From Corynebacterium sp. (GTDB lineage: Bacteria; Actinomycetota; Actinomycetes; Mycobacteriales; Mycobacteriaceae), in assembly GCA_030531005.1 (NCBI GenBank), contig JAUMTW010000004.1, positions 62,001 to 126,000 on the forward strand: a stretch of DNA of 64,000 bases, read 5' to 3'. Below, one piece after another: positions 46,543-55,287 of this stretch. The first letter of the stretch is position 1, and the number at the start of each line of letters is the position of its first letter. Position numbers and translations under genes: made by a program. A model generated the notes under the pieces. It made no database searches. It saw nothing but the letters and a program-made list of their open reading frames with translations, and was not told the origin of the DNA.

Positions 46543-47811
46543 TTAACCTACCAGATAGGCATAGCAAGCGTCATATAGCATGCGCAGGTCATCCACCCCG
46601 GCAAGTTCGCGAGCAGAGTGCATCGACAATAGTGGAATTCCGACATCAACAACAGGAATACCTAGCCGCGTTGCTGTGATCGGGCCAATTGTCGAACCAC
46701 AGGGCACAGAATTATTACCGACAAACACCTGAGACTCGAAACCGGCTGCCTCACAGGCGCGATGCCACAGGGCCGCCGTGGGTGCAGTGGTGGCATAGCG
46801 CTGATTGGCATTGATCTTCAAAGCAGGCCCTCGGCCGAGCAGTGGGTAGTTCTCTGGATCATGGCGTTCCGAATAATTCGGATGCACAGAGTGCGCAGCA
46901 TCAGCCGAGATACAGCTTGACTGCGATAGCAGTTGCTGGAAGCCGAGACGGTCAAAACCTGCCATCGCCGAAACACGTTCCAAAGCCTGAGCTAAGAATG
47001 GTCCTGCGGCACCAGTTGGGCTCGCACTGCCAACTTCTTCATGATCAAATGCTGCGAAAACTGGGATGTGACCAGTTACAGGTTCACGGGCCGCAGCTTG
47101 TAGTAAAGCCATTAGACTTGGGTACACACTGCTTAAGTTATCGAGGCGGGCAGCCGCCAGCATGTCCTGATTTGCTCCAAAGACCGTGGGGGCTTGGGCC
47201 GGGGTGGTGATTAGATCGAATGCGGTAATTTCCTGGAAGTCTACATCTGCTGCTGTGGCAAGTACGTCATAGATCGTGCAGCCAGTATCCACGGTTGCCA
47301 CAATTGGTTGGACCTGGCGTTGACGATCAATCTTTAAACCATCATTTTGACTGCGATCCAAGTGGATCGCCAGATGGGGAATGCGTAGCACAGGATCGGT
47401 ATGAATGAGTTTGCTCGTACCATCACGCAACACCACCTCGCCAGCAAGCAATAACTCGCGGTCAAACCAGGAAGCCACAATAGGACCCCCATAGATTTCA
47501 ACATTGGCTTGCTCCCAATGTGCTTGCTGGAGGCGCGGACGCGCCTTGAGCTTAAAACCAGGAGAATCGGTGTGCGAGCCAACGATGCGGAAACCAGCAG
47601 TAATATTTTCTGGTAAATACCAGGCAATAATTGCGCCCCCACGGCGGCAGAAATAGCCACCTGGCTCAGTCGGCCAGGAATCAGCTTCGTCCAAAGGTGT
47701 AAACCCCGCGGCTTGCAGCTCTTGGCCAGCTGCTACACTAGCGTGGAATGAACTCGGAGCCTGGGTGAGAAATGATTGAAACTTGCCTAGAAAATCGCTG
47801 CCGAAAGCCAT
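46543..47811 (-). CDS. pepC: M18-family metallo-aminopeptidase
   Basis: A 422-residue cytosolic zinc aminopeptidase (aspartyl-aminopeptidase/ApeB type, large oligomer). Metal and catalytic residues are in RIVGSHTDSPGFKLKARP (His), RLDNLSSVYPSLMALL (Asp), VFAAFDHEEVGSASPTGA (Glu-Glu), DAAHSVHPNY and the final SMHSARE (His). Start chosen at 47811, where the conserved fold begins. The frame stays open to 47874, but the added segment encodes a duplicated PITCM from a 15-bp tandem repeat and overlaps the divergent nuclease gene. The gene symbol is used loosely in this genus. Confidence 0.88.
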   Translation of the reverse strand: MAFGSDFLGKFQSFLTQAPSSFHASVAAGQELQAAGFTPLDEADSWPTEPGGYFCRRGGAIIAWYLPENITAGFRIVGSHTDSPGFKLKARPRLQQAHWEQANVEIYGGPIVASWFDRELLLAGEVVLRDGTSKLIHTDPVLRIPHLAIHLDRSQNDGLKIDRQRQVQPIVATVDTGCTIYDVLATAADVDFQEITAFDLITTPAQAPTVFGANQDMLAAARLDNLSSVYPSLMALLQAAAREPVTGHIPVFAAFDHEEVGSASPTGAAGPFLAQALERVSAMAGFDRLGFQQLLSQSSCISADAAHSVHPNYSERHDPENYPLLGRGPALKINANQRYATTAPTAALWHRACEAAGFESQVFVGNNSVPCGSTIGPITATRLGIPVVDVGIPLLSMHSARELAGVDDLRMLYDACYAYLVG

Positions 47812-47820
47812 ACTCCCTAG

Positions 47821-47850
47821 CATACAGGTAATAGGCATGCAGGTAATAGG
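47821..47850. repeat. Perfectly spaced 15-bp tandem duplication between divergent genes
   Basis: CATACAGGTAATAGG (47821-47835) and CATGCAGGTAATAGG (47836-47850), one mismatch, in the divergent promoter region of the M18 peptidase and the RecB-like nuclease. Confidence 0.85.
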
Positions 47851-47865
47851 AAGGAACAATGCTTC

Positions 47866-48678
47866 GTGGTGCAATCGCTACCCCGTCCATTAGCTTTAAG
47901 TCCGTCTCGGGTCAACGACTATGAAAATTGCCCTCTAAAGTACCGGCTCCGCGCTATCGATCGGTTGGAAGAGCCAGAAACCAAAGCTCAAGTGAAAGGC
48001 ACCTTGGTACACGCTGTCTTAGAAACTATGCATCAATGGTCCCGGGAAGAGCGAACTTTTCCTGCTGCAGTAAAACAGCTCAAACCCCACTGGGAGACAT
48101 TATGCCAACAGGCCCCTAGCCGCCGTACCCTTGTTCCAGAAGGAGACTTTTACCCTTTCCTTGTGGAATGCCGAGACCTGCTCCGCGGCTATTTTCTTAT
48201 GGAGAACCCGCAAGGCTTTGATGCCACTGCCTGCGAAGCCTACGTTGAAGACAACTTCGACGGAGTGCCAGTACGCGGATACATCGACCGCATAGATATT
48301 GCCCCCACTGGGGAAGTTCGCCTAGTGGACTATAAAACTGGAAAGAAGCCTGCGCCACGCTTCCAACAATCTGCCGTATTCCAAATGCGGTTTTATGGTT
48401 TGGTGTATTGGCGTCAGCACGACCATATACCGGAGCAGTTACGCCTGATGTATTTAAAAAAGGCTGATTCCATGTATCTTCAGCCGCGTCCTGCTGAACT
48501 CAACGCAACCCAACGAACTTTAGAACGAGTATGGGAATCCATTCGTCGTGATGGCGAAGCCGGCAACTTCCGGCCCAAGAGAAACGCCTTATGCAATTGG
48601 TGCTCGTTCCAAGCGCTGTGTCCAGCATTTGATGGAACACCGCCTCAATATCCTGGTTGGCCTGGCAGTCAAGGCTAA
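47866..48678 (+). CDS. RecB-family PD-(D/E)XK exonuclease with iron-sulfur cluster
   Basis: A 270-residue Cas4/AddB-type nuclease. SPSRVNDYENCPLKYRLRAI carries the first cluster cysteine, and GTLVHAVLETMHQW supplies the His. The catalytic GYIDRIDIAPTGEVRLVDYK holds the Asp and the D-x-K, and QFQMRFYGLVYW follows. Three cysteines in LCNWCSFQALCPAF complete an Fe4S4 site. Expected to trim DNA ends in repair. GTG start at 47866, with AAGGAA 11 bases upstream; the nearer ATG at 47859 is out of frame. Next to trmI/arc in other corynebacteria, so core rather than island. Confidence 0.87.
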   Translation: MVQSLPRPLALSPSRVNDYENCPLKYRLRAIDRLEEPETKAQVKGTLVHAVLETMHQWSREERTFPAAVKQLKPHWETLCQQAPSRRTLVPEGDFYPFLVECRDLLRGYFLMENPQGFDATACEAYVEDNFDGVPVRGYIDRIDIAPTGEVRLVDYKTGKKPAPRFQQSAVFQMRFYGLVYWRQHDHIPEQLRLMYLKKADSMYLQPRPAELNATQRTLERVWESIRRDGEAGNFRPKRNALCNWCSFQALCPAFDGTPPQYPGWPGSQG

Positions 48679-48768
48679 CCAAGCTAGCGGGAGCACTTGT
48701 GTAGTTCCTAGACTTTCAAACGAAAAAGATGTTTGTGCTGAAAATCTGGGTAACACAAGAGAGGTACT

Positions 48769-49008
48769 ATGGAGCAATCGCCTGGCGAGTACTTGATTGA
48801 AAAGTACCTCGTTCCCCAAAAATTGAGTATCTATGACCTATCCAAACAGCTGCACCTAGCAGAGAGCACTACTCTAGGGATCTTGCGTGGAGAAGTTCCT
48901 ATTACCCCAGAATTGGCGCAGCTTTTAGGCCAAGTATTCCAAACCGACGCAGATCAGTGGCTGACTCTGCAGCGGCGCTGGGAAGGCAAAGCCGCAGACC
49001 AACTTTAG
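48769..49008 (+). CDS. HigA/VapI-type helix-turn-helix protein without a visible toxin partner
   Basis: A 79-residue XRE-fold protein. It reads GEYLIEKYLVPQKLSIYDLSKQLHLAESTTLGILRGEVPITPELAQLLGQVF in pieces typical of the HigA antitoxin family (short helix, HTH, then the DADQWLTLQ end). AGAGG precedes the ATG. HigA normally follows a HigB toxin gene, but none is seen on either side within 800 bases. It may be an orphan antitoxin or a small regulator. It marks the border between core genes and the defence island. Confidence 0.7.
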   Translation: MEQSPGEYLIEKYLVPQKLSIYDLSKQLHLAESTTLGILRGEVPITPELAQLLGQVFQTDADQWLTLQRRWEGKAADQL

Positions 49009-49835
49009 CGCGCGGACCAGTCCCTTGGTTTCCGGTTTCTCGGCGTTTTCCGTGCACAGCTAGGCGCATTTCAAGGCTTTACCGTATCTCTCGTACTGTA
49101 TCTCTCGTACGATGATGAACACGGTTCCTCGTTCGTGGCACCAGGCTTGCGTAAATCATAGGTACTTTGGCGGTTAGATCCACAGACTTCTGAATAAGTG
49201 CGAAATTTGGCAAGGGGATTTTTATACCGAATCTGTTTACAGTAGATGTACTACTCCCCCTTCCCCCTCCACACACAGTAGAAAAAAGATATAGAAACGC
49301 TAGCAACGCTTATCTAAGCCTCTACAGATAAAATCCGAGAAACTATTCTTGTTGACGCCGATAATGCACAACCAGCCTGTAGCAAAAACTTTTTACTACT
49401 GGCTGGACGGTCATTAAATTGATCAGTTTTGGACCGGCGCGATTAGACAGCGGGATTCCCTACGCTGCAACATGAGCCCCATTCCTGGCCACCCGCACCT
49501 AAAACCGAAATTCACCTTCGAGTATCCCCTAACTTGGAAGATCTAATGTTAAACATTGGAGTGCCCACTCAAGTTGAACTATTCATCTACTGGTGTGGTT
49601 GGTCATTGAAGCAACCACACTAGATTTTCGTTGCCTACCACATGTGTTTACTCCCCACAGCCTCAAGCCAGGATTGCTTCGATACTTTGCCGAGTAACCT
49701 AGGCTTACTGTTTTCTTTCCGTGACAACTGCGTGGTTACCCGGGTTACCTTTCAGCATGCCTGATAAGCTAAAAGCCCGCACAAAGATTCTCGCATTGAG
49801 CGAAGTTTCGTATCGGAAAGGTTTGACTGCTCATC
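49009..49835. other. Gene-free spacer with two large inverted repeats
   Basis: About 830 bases without a supportable gene. CCAGCC (49372-49377) to GGCTGG (49401-49406) form a long hairpin with inner GTAG/CTAC and A5/T5 pairs. GTGTGGTTG (49593-49601) and CAACCACAC (49612-49620) form a 9-bp stem followed by TAGATTTT, a likely terminator. The composition is more A+T-rich near 49100-49400, as is common at island borders. Confidence 0.5.
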
Positions 49836-51305
49836 GTGGCTCGACTCTCGTATAAGACCATTGAAAGTAACGTTGCTGCCCTAGCTGGACGCGAGGAATA
49901 CACCAAAGAGATTATCTTTGAGCTCCTTGCCGCATATGGGCGTTCCAAGGCTTCGATTACTACCTTGCGTCAAGGGCGCATTAATGTAGCTGCGCATCCA
50001 GAGGCTGATGAAGTCGCTCAAAAAGAAGTTGTCTACTTCCAGCCACACCCAGAGCTGGATGGAAAAGATCAAGCCGAGCGCGAAGCGAAACTCTTAGCCG
50101 CGGTGGAAGCATTGCGTACCTCTGAGCAAGTTGTGCGCTATAAGACTCGGTTTCTTATTGCAACAGACTATGAGCTACTTGCAGCAGTTGACACCAAAAC
50201 GAAGAGTTCCACGGTGTTTCCTCTTACCAGGATCAACAAGCAATTTGCTTTCTTCTTGCCATGGGCCGGCATGGAAAAAGCCCAGTTTATTCCAGAGCGC
50301 CCCGCAGACACTAAAGCAGCTGAGAAGATGGGAAAGCTTTTCGATGCACTCGTTGAGGCCAACCCAGAGATTACTGCCACTGCAGAGGCTCGCCATAGTC
50401 TCAATATTTTCTTTACTCGTTTGCTGTTTTGCTATTTTGCCGAGGACACCAACCTATTCCCAGCAGGTGTCTTCACCAAGGCCATTGCCTCGAATACCTT
50501 AGAGGATGGCAGCGATACTGCGGCATTGATTGCAGAGATCTTCGAAGTTTTGGATTTACCATACAATGCGCCACGGCGTGCCGAGTTACCAGCCCACTTA
50601 CAAGTGTTCCCATACGTGAATGGTTCGTTATTCAGTCATGATGCTGGTTTCCAGGTGCCTGCCTTTGATATCAATTCCCGGAGTATGCTCATCGAGCTAG
50701 GAAGGATGATTTGGCAGGATATTAACCCAGATATTTTTGGTTCCATGTTCCAGGCTGTCGTCGGATCTGGGCAACGTAGTGAATTAGGCCAGCACTATAC
50801 TTCGGTGCCGAATATTTTAAAGACCATTGAGCCTTTGTTCTACGACGAACTACTGGAGGAATTTGATAAGGCATATGATAAGCCCCGGCAGCTTGAAAAA
50901 CTGCTAGATCGCATGGGTGCGATTAAGATTTTTGACCCGGCATGTGGTTCCGGAAACTTTCTGGTTATTGCGTATAAACAGTTGCGTAAGCTCGAACATG
51001 CTGTGCTGACTCGTCTGGCAATTCTTGATCCGAAGCATCAGACTTTGTTTACGGATTCTGTGATCAAGGTGGAGCACTTTTATGGTATTGAGATCGATGA
51101 TTTCGCAGCTGAGATAGCAACCTTGGCGTTGTGGATTGCCAAACATCAAATGAATCAGGAGTATAAGGAAAAGTTCGGAGTGGATTTGCCGCTGATTCCT
51201 TTGAAGGCGATGGCGCAGATTCATCGGGGCAATGCTACTCGCGTTAATTGGGAGGAACTATGCCCGCATGACTTGGATGAGGAAGTCTATGTAATCGGCA
51301 AGTAG
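49836..51305 (+). pseudogene. 5' part of a large DNA methyltransferase (type IIG/BREX-PglX-like), truncated before NPPY
   Basis: 489 residues of the N-terminal half of the large class of adenine methyltransferases normally about 900-1000 residues long. The helical N-domain and SELGQHYTSVPNILKTIEPL precede SAM motif I, FDPACGSGNF at residues 366-375, and HFYGIEIDDFAAEIATLALW. The last residues are EEVYVIGK then stop, exactly where family members read VIGNPPY. Catalytic motif IV and the whole recognition part are therefore missing, and the product should be inactive. No continuation is found downstream; a terminator and a convergent gene follow. It is upstream of nothing on its own strand. Confidence 0.8.
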
Positions 51306-51383
51306 AGTCCGTGGTTATGGATACCAACCTACGATTTGGGTGCATGTGTACTTGCGGCTTGATACTAAGCGGTTTTCTCGGTG

Positions 51384-51406
51384 GCGGCTTTTTGAGGCCG
51401 CTTTTT
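51384..51406 (+). terminator. Terminator after the truncated methyltransferase gene
   Basis: GCGGC (51384-51388) / GCCGC (51397-51401) with an 8-base loop and a TTTTT tail. Confidence 0.7.
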
Positions 51407-51453
51407 CATGCTCACGGGGAGGTTTCCGCACGGTTACGGAGAAAGACTGGCGG

Positions 51454-51502
51454 GTTGGGTTGCACCCAACTGTCTAACGAAACGCGGATTGCGTTAGACA
51501 GT
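51454..51502. terminator. Double hairpin between convergent genes
   Basis: GTTGGGT/ACCCAAC (51454-51470), then ACTGTCTAACG (51469-51479) with CGTTAGACAGT (51492-51502), an 11-bp perfect stem. It lies 8 bases from the stop of the minus-strand membrane protein and probably terminates the island operon. Confidence 0.7.
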
Positions 51503-51509
51503 ACGGTTT

Positions 51510-52283
51510 TCATCGCATGACAAAGTAAGTCAATATGAACAGCAAGATTGAAACTACCACTCCTGCTACTGCGGCAAATAGGGTCCACCAGCCTTGATAC
51601 ATTGCTTGTTTGTGCGCTGCATTAGCGTTTCCATCGGATTGGATGATCGCTTCGTTAATAGCATCAACATTTTTATTCGTCTCACCTAAATAACGTTTGG
51701 TTTCTGTAGCTTGGGCAACTAAGGCTGTGAGTAGCTCGATAGTTTGCTCTTCTCTGGCGATTTTCTCTTCCTTATCAATCCTTCGTTGCTCCCATACTTC
51801 ATCCAGCCCTTCCGGTGTATGTACAGGCGAAGTAGTTATATCTGCGGAGGGGTAAGTAGGGATTCTTGCGGCTGAAAGTGTTTCAGATACCTCAAGTGCG
51901 GGTTTGAGAATCTTCTGTATTGCCGCAGGCTGTTCCTTCCATACAGCAGATTGTGCGAGCACGGCTTTCACCGCAGGTGAGTTGATGACTTCTTCAATAG
52001 CTGAAGTTTGAGATCTAATGGTCTCTAAAGAAGGTCGCATTGCTGCCGTTACTCTCGCTGATTGCTCTTGAGCAGCTCTGATTGCTGGAGAGGTAACGAG
52101 ATCTGAGATTCCCTTAGTTGACGCCTGCAACCTCTCCAAAGTGGGTCGCATTTTTGCCGCTAGTTCCTGGTTACGTTTAACTGCCTCGGCATGATGTGGG
52201 TGGGATTCATCTTCAACAGCTTCGATTAGTTCTCCAAGCGATGGCGACCAGTTTTCTGGCTCATTCGTCTCTTCTTCGCTCAT
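51510..52283 (-). CDS. Tail-anchored coiled-coil membrane protein coupled to hsdR
   Basis: A 257-residue protein of unknown family. The first 40 residues are acidic. Residues 45-130 contain two related helical repeats: MRPTLERLQASTKGISDLVTSPAIRAAQEQS and MRPSLETIRSQTSAIEEVINSPAVKAVLAQS share MRP-(T/S)-LE and SPA-(I/V). A second coiled coil precedes one C-terminal membrane helix (WWTLFAAVAGVVVSILLFIL, last 25 residues). Its ATG overlaps the hsdR stop (ATGA), with GGAGCAAGG before it, so it is translated with the restriction system. It would sit in the inner membrane with the coil in the cytoplasm. Function unknown. Confidence 0.8.
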   Translation of the reverse strand: MSEEETNEPENWSPSLGELIEAVEDESHPHHAEAVKRNQELAAKMRPTLERLQASTKGISDLVTSPAIRAAQEQSARVTAAMRPSLETIRSQTSAIEEVINSPAVKAVLAQSAVWKEQPAAIQKILKPALEVSETLSAARIPTYPSADITTSPVHTPEGLDEVWEQRRIDKEEKIAREEQTIELLTALVAQATETKRYLGETNKNVDAINEAIIQSDGNANAAHKQAMYQGWWTLFAAVAGVVVSILLFILTYFVMR

Positions 52284-55200
52284 CCTTGCTCCCCGGTATT
52301 AGCGCGTAGGTTGTTGAAGATGTCTTCGGCGAAGGCTTGAATGAGTTGGCGGCAGGCGCCTTCGTTGTTGAGCAAGAATTTATGCCAGTCGACGTTTTGT
52401 TCGTAGCCTTCGACGAGTGCGTCTTGAGTACGGTCTTCAATGGTGTTTCTGAAATCGCGTTTGTTGTTCGCCTTGGCACTTTGCTGGACCTTGGGGTCTT
52501 TCGCCAGTGTGGCTTGGAGGCTGACGAGTGAGCCTGCTGCGATGTCTGCATCGAAGTTGGTACCGTAGCGGGCATTCCAGTTATCGATGATCTTGGAGAG
52601 TTTTTCTAACTGCGTTTCGGTGAGCCCGGTGCCGGTGCCTTTGGCAATCTTGACCTCAGGGTCGGCAGTGAGTTGCTCGCTTTTGTGTTCGCTGTTCTTA
52701 TTGACCTCGAAGTCTTGGATTTTTACCTTGTCAGCGAGGTTGAAGTCCACACCACCGCCACGTCCGGAGTCGATTTCTCGGATCAGGCTGGTGCAATAGT
52801 TGTAATCCATGTGCATCCGCTTGTCCTCAAACGGTGCTACTTGGAGGAGGAACCCGTACTGTTTGATGAAGTTACGCACCACACGGCGAGCCTCATCGGC
52901 GTCATCTTCGTCCATATCAGCTACCAACCGGGCTGCGTTATCAAGCAATGACCACATCTTCGCTTTATCAGCAGACGAGTGCTTGGGCTTGGCCAGGATG
53001 CGGTTGTATTCCTCAACGTCATCTTGGTCAAGGATTTCCAGTTCAGTTAGACGCCGGTGGGTTTCCCGCAGGTCAGTGAGGGTGAGCGGGTCAGACAGGA
53101 GCGTGGTCTCGTAGTAGGGAGCGAAGGCTTTTTGGATGCCTTCGAAGGTGTTTCGGAAGTCGAGGACGAAGGTGCGCTTGTCGTAGACGATCCGGTTCAA
53201 CCGTGACAGAGTCTGCACAGCGGTTAGGCCAGGCAGGGACTTGTCGACATACATGCCACAGAGTTTGGGCTGGTCGAATCCAGTCTGATACTTGTTAGCC
53301 ACGATAAGAATCCGGTAGTCGTCCGTGTCGAACACCTCGGCCGTTTTCTCATCGCTAAACCCGTTGAGGCTAGTCTCGGTGTACGTTTCACCATCGATGA
53401 CGATGTCCCCGGTGAAGGCGACGAGCGCTTGCATCCGCCCCAACCGTCCCATGTCTGATCCACGCATTTTCTGGTAGGCCAGGAAGTAGCGCACTGCCTG
53501 CTTACGCCCGGCAGTAACGATCATGGCTTTGGCTTTGCCTTTGAGCGTGGGGGCAACTTCGGAGACGAAGTTGTCGATCATGACCTCGAGTTTGGCTTGG
53601 ATATTTTCTTCCGAGGTGGAGATCATGTGGGCGAGCTTGCGTTTAGCAGCCCGTGATTCCAGTTCGGGGTCATCTTCTACGGCTTTGACGATCCGACAGT
53701 AGGCGTCATACGTCGTGTAGTTCGCGGTCACATCCAGAATGAACCGCTCATCAATGGCCTGGCGCATGCTGTACAGGTCGAAGGCCTCATAGCCACCCTC
53801 AGGGGTGAGGTTACCGAACTTTTGCAGAGTCTTACCGGTGGGTGTGGCTGTAAAACCAATCAGCGTGACGTTGGGTTGTTTGCCCGAGGCAGCAATATCT
53901 TTACTGATAAACGCGGAAAGCTCGTCCAGCGACGAGTCTGGGTCATCACCACTAGCCAAAGTGGCGTGAACCGCTGACATGTTTTTGCCACTGGTAGAGC
54001 CATGGGCTTCGTCAATGATGATGGCAAAACGTTGATGAGTGTTCGCGAAGACCCCGGCTTCGAGGTAGAGGAATTTCTGGATAGTGGTGGCAATGATCCG
54101 GTAGCTACCCTGCAAAGCCTTGGCTAGGTCAGCGGAAGTTTTGTTCTTATCCATGACCCGCACGATTCCAGCATCCTTGGCCATGTCCCGCACTGCGTCT
54201 TGGAGCTGTTTGTCCACGACCTTGCGGTCAGTGACGATCATGACCTTGTCGTAAAGCAGGTCGGCGGTATCGGGCTTGTACAGGCTGGCAAGTTTGTGTG
54301 CCATCCACGAGATCGTCTTTGTTTTCCCAGAGCCTGCCGAGTGCTCGATCAGGTAGTTGCGCGCCACTGGGGTGGCAAGCACATCGCTGGTGACGCGACG
54401 CACGGCCCGCAGTTGTTGGAAGCGCGGAAAGATTGGGGTTTCTCCATTCTTGCGACCGTTCTTGTCCCGCTTGGTTTCAATGTAGATGAAGTCATAGAGC
54501 AGATCAAAAATCGTGGCCTTGGTCCAGATCTGCTCCCACATGTACGCAGTGTTGATGCCTTCTGGATTGTGGGGGTTACCGCCACGAACATTATGCGGAT
54601 CTTCTCCTTCTGGGCGGCCTTGGTTGAAGGGAAGGAAGAACGATTCACGGCCTTTAAGTGCGGCACACACATAGACTTCGTTGAGGTCCATTGCGAAGTG
54701 CGCCAGCGCACCAATCTTGGGAGAGAGCAGGCGTGTAGTGCAGTCCCGCTCATGCTGGTACTGCTTGATGGCCTGCCGGTAGTCACCTGAAGCAGAGGTG
54801 TTGCATTTAAGTTCCACTGTGAACAGCGCAAGACCGTTGAGGAAGATAACCAGGTCAAGACGCTCACCATCCTTGTGATAGACCTCTTCCATAATGGTTA
54901 GCTGGTTAGCGTCAAACAGCGATTGAGCAGTGGAGTCAAAATCTGCGGACGGGCGCGGAAAGACTAGGTCCAGTCGCAGTCCACCATCGAAAACCACCCC
55001 GTCCCAGATCGCCCGGATGAGACCGTCAGCAGCAATCTTCGCGTTGACACGAGACAAAATCGTGGCGTCAGCCCCACCGTTGTATAGCGCCCGCAAGTTC
55101 TCCAATTCTTGGCCTTGGGTGCGAGAGAAGAAGTCAAACAGCATCTCAGTGTCCATAGCGCGCACTGGGTCAAACGACTGAGCCGCAACCCGCTCGGTGT

Positions 55201-55285
55201 AGCCGTAAGTAGCATTCTTATCGGTGAGCGTGTCAATGATGAGACGCTGAAAATCCTTCTCCGTCGTGGGATTCTTAACCACCAT
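52280..55285 (-). CDS. hsdR: Type I restriction enzyme, subunit R
   Basis: A 1001-residue translocating endonuclease subunit. The nuclease domain has LDLVIFLNGLALFTVELK (the D...ExK active site) followed by QAIKQYQHERD. The helicase core has HSAGSGKTKTISWM (Walker A), IIIDEAHGS, and TLIGFTATPTGKT. The C-terminal helical domain contacts HsdM. Start set at the ATG at 55285, 8 bases after AGGAG and 2 bases past the hsdS stop; a GTG at 55294 is too close to the ribosome site. Ends in a 4-base overlap with the tail-anchored protein gene. Confidence 0.93.
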   Translation of the reverse strand: MVVKNPTTEKDFQRLIIDTLTDKNATYGYTERVAAQSFDPVRAMDTEMLFDFFSRTQGQELENLRALYNGGADATILSRVNAKIAADGLIRAIWDGVVFDGGLRLDLVFPRPSADFDSTAQSLFDANQLTIMEEVYHKDGERLDLVIFLNGLALFTVELKCNTSASGDYRQAIKQYQHERDCTTRLLSPKIGALAHFAMDLNEVYVCAALKGRESFFLPFNQGRPEGEDPHNVRGGNPHNPEGINTAYMWEQIWTKATIFDLLYDFIYIETKRDKNGRKNGETPIFPRFQQLRAVRRVTSDVLATPVARNYLIEHSAGSGKTKTISWMAHKLASLYKPDTADLLYDKVMIVTDRKVVDKQLQDAVRDMAKDAGIVRVMDKNKTSADLAKALQGSYRIIATTIQKFLYLEAGVFANTHQRFAIIIDEAHGSTSGKNMSAVHATLASGDDPDSSLDELSAFISKDIAASGKQPNVTLIGFTATPTGKTLQKFGNLTPEGGYEAFDLYSMRQAIDERFILDVTANYTTYDAYCRIVKAVEDDPELESRAAKRKLAHMISTSEENIQAKLEVMIDNFVSEVAPTLKGKAKAMIVTAGRKQAVRYFLAYQKMRGSDMGRLGRMQALVAFTGDIVIDGETYTETSLNGFSDEKTAEVFDTDDYRILIVANKYQTGFDQPKLCGMYVDKSLPGLTAVQTLSRLNRIVYDKRTFVLDFRNTFEGIQKAFAPYYETTLLSDPLTLTDLRETHRRLTELEILDQDDVEEYNRILAKPKHSSADKAKMWSLLDNAARLVADMDEDDADEARRVVRNFIKQYGFLLQVAPFEDKRMHMDYNYCTSLIREIDSGRGGGVDFNLADKVKIQDFEVNKNSEHKSEQLTADPEVKIAKGTGTGLTETQLEKLSKIIDNWNARYGTNFDADIAAGSLVSLQATLAKDPKVQQSAKANNKRDFRNTIEDRTQDALVEGYEQNVDWHKFLLNNEGACRQLIQAFAEDIFNNLRANTGEQG

Positions 55286-55287
55286 AA

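Noticed and set aside
49371..49406. Long inverted repeat as a CRISPR-like or phage attachment element
   Set aside because: Single copy, no repeat-spacer pattern and no matching copy at the other island edge.
51469..51502. 11-bp perfect inverted repeat as a transposon end
   Set aside because: Both arms are adjacent with a 12-base loop between convergent gene ends, and no transposase or second copy is visible; a terminator explains it better.
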